From: Luteibacter mycovicinus
GTDB lineage: Bacteria; Pseudomonadota; Gammaproteobacteria; Xanthomonadales; Rhodanobacteraceae
DNA: 64,000 nucleotides
Direction: 5' to 3'
NCBI RefSeq assembly: GCF_000745235.1
Contig: NZ_JQNL01000001.1
Location: forward strand, 3,032,001-3,096,000
In this document: positions 60,290 to 64,000 of the stretch, one piece after another
Layout of the letters: each line of letters starts with the position of its first letter
Position numbering within the stretch: the stretch's first letter is position 1
Translations under genes and position numbers: made by a program
Notes under the pieces: generated by a model
Told to the model about the DNA's origin: nothing
Databases searched by the model: none
Seen by the model: the letters and a program-made list of their open reading frames with translations, nothing else

Positions 60290-60883
60290 TCAGGCTTCCT
60301 GCCAGCGCGACCGCCGCCAGTGGCTCGGGCTCTGCCCGACCAGGCGGCGGAACAGGTTGCACAGATGCGCCTGGTCGGAGAGACCGCAGGCCAGCGCGAT
60401 CTGGCTGAGCGGCTCGCGGGTCTGCAGCATCAGGCTCTGCGCCCGTTCGACGCGGCGACGCATGATGTACGCATGCGGCGGATCGCCAAAGGTGTCCTTG
60501 AAGGCGCGACAGAAATAACTGCTCGACAGACCGGCGATGCCCGCGAGCTGATCGATGGTGATCGGGAAGCCGAGATTGTCGTTCACATGGGCGGAGACGC
60601 GCCTTGCCTGCCACGGTGCGAGACCCGCACCGACGCGGCGACGAACCACCGGGTCCGGCGGCACGGTCTGAGCGGCCGGACGCGCCTTCTCCTCACGTTC
60701 CAGAAGGGCCGCCACCTGGGCGACGCAGGCACGGGTCGTGGCCAGATCGGTTTCGACAGCGGTCAGGGCCTGCTCGAGCAGGTGGGCGACGGACGGATCG
60801 ACGGCGCGGAGGCTGGCGGTCCCGGCGAAGGCTTCGGTCTCAAATCGCATCGTAGGCTCCATGTCGGACGTGGCATGGGCCAT
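60290..60883 (-). CDS. AraC-family transcriptional regulator
   Basis: 197 residues from the ATG at 60883 (AGGA 7 bases upstream). Two HTH motifs lie at the C-terminus (FPITIDQLAGIAGLSSSYFCRAFKDTFGDPP; EPLSQIALACGLSDQAHLCNLFRRLVGQSP in pieces). The N-terminal part is helical without a cupin. Starts at 60862 and 60850 are possible, the last also with GGAG upstream. Convergent with wrbA; targets unknown. Confidence 0.85.
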   Translation of the reverse strand: MAHATSDMEPTMRFETEAFAGTASLRAVDPSVAHLLEQALTAVETDLATTRACVAQVAALLEREEKARPAAQTVPPDPVVRRRVGAGLAPWQARRVSAHVNDNLGFPITIDQLAGIAGLSSSYFCRAFKDTFGDPPHAYIMRRRVERAQSLMLQTREPLSQIALACGLSDQAHLCNLFRRLVGQSPSHWRRSRWQEA

Positions 60884-61104
60884 TCGCCCATCCTGACAGC
60901 CTAGGCGCGAAGTGGGGGTCGACAGAATTCTACGTTCGGTCGTACGGTCCCATACCAAAGGGTTAACCGATCGACCCGTGCGCTTTCTTGTAGCGGTTGT
61001 GCCGTAACGGTCAAAAACCATCACCGGCGTGCAAGACGTCCTGACCCCATTCGGACACGATCGCGGCCGAATCTGTCTACGTCGCCAGGCCAGAACCCGA
61101 GCCC

Positions 61105-63042
61105 ATGTCCCTGAACAGGCCTTTGCACAGTCGTGCCTACGCCGCCGTCGCGCAGCCGCGCAGGGGCGCGGCCGCGCTGCTGGTAGTCGCGGGAACGTCG
61201 CTGGCCCTGTGCGTCTTCCTCGTCGACAGCTTCACTTCGCTGCAGGGGGCCGTCGCGGTCGTGTACCTCGTGGTGGTGCTGCTCATGGCCGCCACGGGCA
61301 GTCGTCGCGCCATCATCGGCTCGGCGGTGGCCTGCATGCTCCTGACCACGCTGGCCTTCCTGCGTGTGCATGGGGTGCCGACGCTGGAACCGGCCATGCG
61401 CTGCGCCGTCAGCCTCGCCGCCATCGCGACCACGGCCGTGCTGGCCCTGCGCAACCGCGAACGCATGGTGACGATCGCGGGACAGGCGCGCCTGATCGAG
61501 CTGACCCACGATTCCATCTTCGTCCGTGACATGGACGACGTGATCGTGCTCTGGAATGCGGGTGCCGAGCAGCTCTACGGCTGGACGGCGAACGAGGCAC
61601 TGGGACGACGGGCCAGCGAACTGCTGGCCACCGCCTTCGCCGGCGATCGCGTCAAGGCCGACGCCGCGCTTTTCCGGGATGGTCGCTGGGAGGGTGAGCT
61701 GATTCAGGAGCATCGCGAGGGCCGTGTGGTCATCGTCTCCGTACGCTGTGCCCTGCTGCGCGACGAGCGCGGTGCGCCGCGGATGATCCTCGAGGCGGGC
61801 ACCGACGTGACCGCACGCCGGGCCGCGGATGCGGCATTGGTGGACAGTGAACGTCGCTACCGGGGCATCTTCGACACCGCCCGCTTTTCACTCTGGGAAG
61901 AGGATTACACCCTGGTAGTGGAGCGTCTCGCCGAACTGCGCGAGCAGGGCGTGGTCGAGCTGGCCTCCTACCTGGAGGCCCATCCGGAATTCATCCGGGA
62001 AGCCGCCGGTCTGGTGCGCGTCACCGATATCAACGAGGCGACGCTGCGCATGCTGGGTGCGCATAGCCGCGACCAGCTGATCGGTCCGCTCGACCGGTTT
62101 CTGCCCGCTACCGATCGCACGTTCGGCCAGGTCCTGCTCACCGTCCTGGAGGGCAATGGACTGGCCGAAGGCGAAACGCACATGGTCAACCTCAAGGGCG
62201 AGCGCCTGACGGTGCTCTTCGCCCTGAGCATGCCGCTCGGTACCTCGCGCTATGACCGCGTGCTGGTCAGCGTCGTGGATATCAGCGACCGCAAGCGCGC
62301 CGAGCGGGCGCTGATCTCGATGCAGGCCGAGCTGGCGCAGGCCGCGCGCGTCACGGCGCTGGGTGAGATGAGTGCGTCGATTGCCCACGAGGTGAACCAG
62401 CCGCTCGGTGCCATCGTCACGCTCGGGGAGGCTGCTCTTCGCTGGTTGCGGCGCCCCGAACCCGACCTCACCGAAGCCTGCGACGCCATCGAGCGCGTGG
62501 TGCATGACGCACGACGCGCCGGTGAAGTGGTGCACCGCGTCCGCAGTCTGGCCAGCAAGGAACCGCGACAGCACGTGCACTTCGATCTCGGCGCGCTGGT
62601 TAATGAGAGCGCGCGGCTGCTCGAGGGTGAACTGACCCAGCACCACATCGTGCTCGAGGTGGACATCGCGCGCGACGCGCCCATGCCGCGCGGCGATCGC
62701 GTGCAGCTGCAGCAGGTGGTGGTGAACCTGATGGGCAACGCCATCCGCGCCATGTCCGCCGTGTACCGGCCACGCGTCCTGCTGATCCGCGGGCGGGCGT
62801 CCGCCGAGGGCCTGCTGGTGGAGGTCGAGGACAGCGGCACGGGTATTCCCGAGCACATCGCTCCCCACCTGTTCGACGCCTTCGTGACCACGCGCGGTGG
62901 CGGCATGGGCATGGGGCTTGCCATTTGCCGCACGACCGTCGAGTCTCATGGCGGGCGCCTGTGGGCGACCAACCGCTCCGAGGGGGGAGCGATCTTCCAT
63001 TTCACGTTGCCCGTCGCGGTAGTCGAGGAGGTGCGCGCATGA
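61105..63042 (+). CDS. Membrane sensor histidine kinase (FixL-like)
   Basis: 645 residues. Three or four TM helices between 22 and 115. PAS domain at 125-240 (DSIFVRDMDDVIVLWNAGAEQLYGWTANEALG). A second PAS-like stretch at 250-395 (TDINEATLRMLGAHSRDQLIG). HisKA with His428 in SASIAHEVNQPLGAI and HATPase (NLMGNAIRAM, DSGTGIPE, GGGMGMGLAICR). It overlaps the response regulator by 4 bases (ATGA), so they form a pair. PAS without visible haem ligand, so oxygen sensing is not assumed. Confidence 0.9.
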   Translation: MSLNRPLHSRAYAAVAQPRRGAAALLVVAGTSLALCVFLVDSFTSLQGAVAVVYLVVVLLMAATGSRRAIIGSAVACMLLTTLAFLRVHGVPTLEPAMRCAVSLAAIATTAVLALRNRERMVTIAGQARLIELTHDSIFVRDMDDVIVLWNAGAEQLYGWTANEALGRRASELLATAFAGDRVKADAALFRDGRWEGELIQEHREGRVVIVSVRCALLRDERGAPRMILEAGTDVTARRAADAALVDSERRYRGIFDTARFSLWEEDYTLVVERLAELREQGVVELASYLEAHPEFIREAAGLVRVTDINEATLRMLGAHSRDQLIGPLDRFLPATDRTFGQVLLTVLEGNGLAEGETHMVNLKGERLTVLFALSMPLGTSRYDRVLVSVVDISDRKRAERALISMQAELAQAARVTALGEMSASIAHEVNQPLGAIVTLGEAALRWLRRPEPDLTEACDAIERVVHDARRAGEVVHRVRSLASKEPRQHVHFDLGALVNESARLLEGELTQHHIVLEVDIARDAPMPRGDRVQLQQVVVNLMGNAIRAMSAVYRPRVLLIRGRASAEGLLVEVEDSGTGIPEHIAPHLFDAFVTTRGGGMGMGLAICRTTVESHGGRLWATNRSEGGAIFHFTLPVAVVEEVRA

Positions 63043-63683
63043 CCCGCTTGCCCGTGGCCAACGCCGCGCGGACCCCTATCGTCTGCATCGTCGACGACGA
63101 TGCCTCGATCCGCGAGGCCTTGTCGTCCCTGTTCCGCTCCGTCGGCCTCACCGTCGCCACGTTCGGCAGCGCCGCCGATTTCCTCGCCCGCGACAACGCG
63201 GATGCGCCGGGCTGCCTGGTGCTCGACGTGCGTCTGCCCGGTGTCAGCGGACTGGACTTCCAGACCCAGCTGCTGGCGATGGAAAACCCCCTGCCGATCG
63301 TCTTCATGACTGGCTACGGCGATATTCCGATGTCGGTGCGTGCGATGAAAGCCGGCGCGCTCGACTTCCTGGCCAAGCCGTTCCGCGACCAGGACATGCT
63401 GGACGCCGTGACCAACGCGATCGAGCGGGATGCCTCGGGCCGTCGCGATGCCGATGCCCTGCACACGCTGCGTCAGGCGTACGCGTCGCTGACGCCGCGC
63501 GAGCGTGAGGTCATGGGGCACGTGACCACGGGCCTGATGAACAAGCAGGTGGGCGCCTTGCTGGGTCTGTCCGAGATTACGGTGAAGATCCACCGCGGCA
63601 ACGTGATGCGCAAGATGGCGGCACGATCGTTGGCGGAACTGGTCAAGATGTCCGAAGCGCTGGGTGCACACACCTCCGTATGA
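63039..63683 (+). CDS. FixJ/LuxR-family response regulator
   Basis: 214 residues. Receiver with Asp63 in LVLDVRLPGVSG, acidic DDD at 19-21 and Lys113 in FLAKPFRD. C-terminal HTH of the LuxR/FixJ type (SLTPREREVMGHVTTGLMNKQVGALLGLSEITVKIHRGNVMRKM). Start overlaps the kinase stop (ATGA), so the pair is co-translated. DNA-binding output to unknown promoters. Confidence 0.92.
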   Translation: MTRLPVANAARTPIVCIVDDDASIREALSSLFRSVGLTVATFGSAADFLARDNADAPGCLVLDVRLPGVSGLDFQTQLLAMENPLPIVFMTGYGDIPMSVRAMKAGALDFLAKPFRDQDMLDAVTNAIERDASGRRDADALHTLRQAYASLTPREREVMGHVTTGLMNKQVGALLGLSEITVKIHRGNVMRKMAARSLAELVKMSEALGAHTSV

Positions 63684-63757
63684 TTCCCACTGGCTGCGCG
63701 CGGGCGCACTGTAGCCAGCGTCACTCAGCGTCACTCAGCGCCACGGAGGATTCCAGC

Positions 63758-64000
63758 TTGGCCGGAAACAGGATCGTCGCGATTGTGGATGACGACGACG
63801 CGGTGCGTCTCGCCACCGTGAGTCTCGTCCGCGCGCTGGGGCACGAAGCGCGTGGGTTCGCCTCGGCGGAGGATTTTCTCCGGCCCGGCGGCGACGACGG
63901 GGTCGACTGTCTCGTGACCGATGTCCACATGCCCGGCATCGACGGCACCGTGTTGCAGCGTCGTCTCCTGGAGCGGGGCAGGACCTACCCCATCGTCTTC
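63758..64000 (+). CDS. Response regulator receiver (partial, TTG start)
   Basis: 81 codons to the window end. TTG start behind GGAGGA, 7 bases apart, with LAGNRIVAIVDDDDAVRLATVSLVRALG next (read in pieces), acceptor Asp in CLVTDVHMPGIDG. It is the third signalling gene on the same strand, 74 bases after the FixJ-like gene. The downstream effector domain is outside the window. Confidence 0.8.
   Translation, partial: MAGNRIVAIVDDDDAVRLATVSLVRALGHEARGFASAEDFLRPGGDDGVDCLVTDVHMPGIDGTVLQRRLLERGRTYPIVF

Noticed and set aside
63721..63740. Tandem copy of TCACTCAGCG
   Set aside because: Only two short units, outside any known operator position. Probably chance or a local slip.

Overview
The window is high-GC, gene-dense DNA of a Gram-negative bacterium. 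The best fit is the Xanthomonadales, most likely Rhodanobacteraceae (Luteibacter- or Dyella-like); this is inferred from gene content, not from a marker gene. The main pointers are a type IV secretion effector with a Xanthomonas-type VirD4-interacting C-terminal domain and a Gln-rich tail, an XAC2610-like periplasmic inhibitor, a Gram-negative stressosome operon, and very large AT-type autotransporters. I saw no rRNA, tRNA, CRISPR array, phage or insertion sequence.

Layout. 0-7.6 kb: an interbacterial-competition island. It holds the tail of one T4SS effector, a complete DUF2235 (Tle1-like lipase) effector, and a series of small exported or cytoplasmic proteins that look like immunity proteins, one of them frameshifted. 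7.7-19.1 kb: mixed metabolic and regulatory genes (class V aminotransferase, secreted esterase, an ArsR-SRPBCC fusion, a dead hydrolase, SDR, MFS pump with its LysR regulator, HipA-like YjjJ, BamE-like lipoprotein), broken by a lower-GC patch of small membrane and lipoprotein genes at 11.4-12.4 kb. 19.7-34.2 kb: two giant paralogous autotransporters (about 1,810 and 1,860 residues) in opposite orientation. Between them lie a degenerate membrane-anchored Mrr-fold protein, an LprI-like protein and an alpha/beta hydrolase. A perfect CRP/Clp-type site lies upstream of the second autotransporter. 34.5-38.4 kb: CycA permease, aldo/keto reductase, a divergent LysR regulator and a SnoaL-like protein.

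38.4-44.3 kb: a stressosome operon, rsbR-rsbS-rsbT-(kinase/SpoIIE phosphatase)-histidine kinase-hybrid kinase, with most start and stop codons overlapping. A single-domain response regulator is divergent from it and a terminator closes it. 44.4-49.6 kb: a Tat-exported SDR, a Sel1-repeat protein and an M1 aminopeptidase ending in a textbook terminator. 49.7-50.3 kb: a RelE-type toxin followed by a very short antitoxin lacking the usual HTH. 50.3-54.6 kb: a NupC nucleoside transporter with a PfkB kinase, a LysE exporter, and MarR and AraC regulators. 54.7-58.1 kb: two divergent GH13 enzymes (trehalose-synthase-like and alpha-glucosidase-like). 58.1-60.9 kb: small and uncharacterised proteins, WrbA and an AraC regulator. 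61.1-64.0 kb: a FixL/FixJ-like two-component pair followed by a further receiver protein cut by the window end.

Many very long reading frames lie antisense to real genes, as is normal at this GC content, and were left out. Residue numbers refer to the start codon chosen for each gene.
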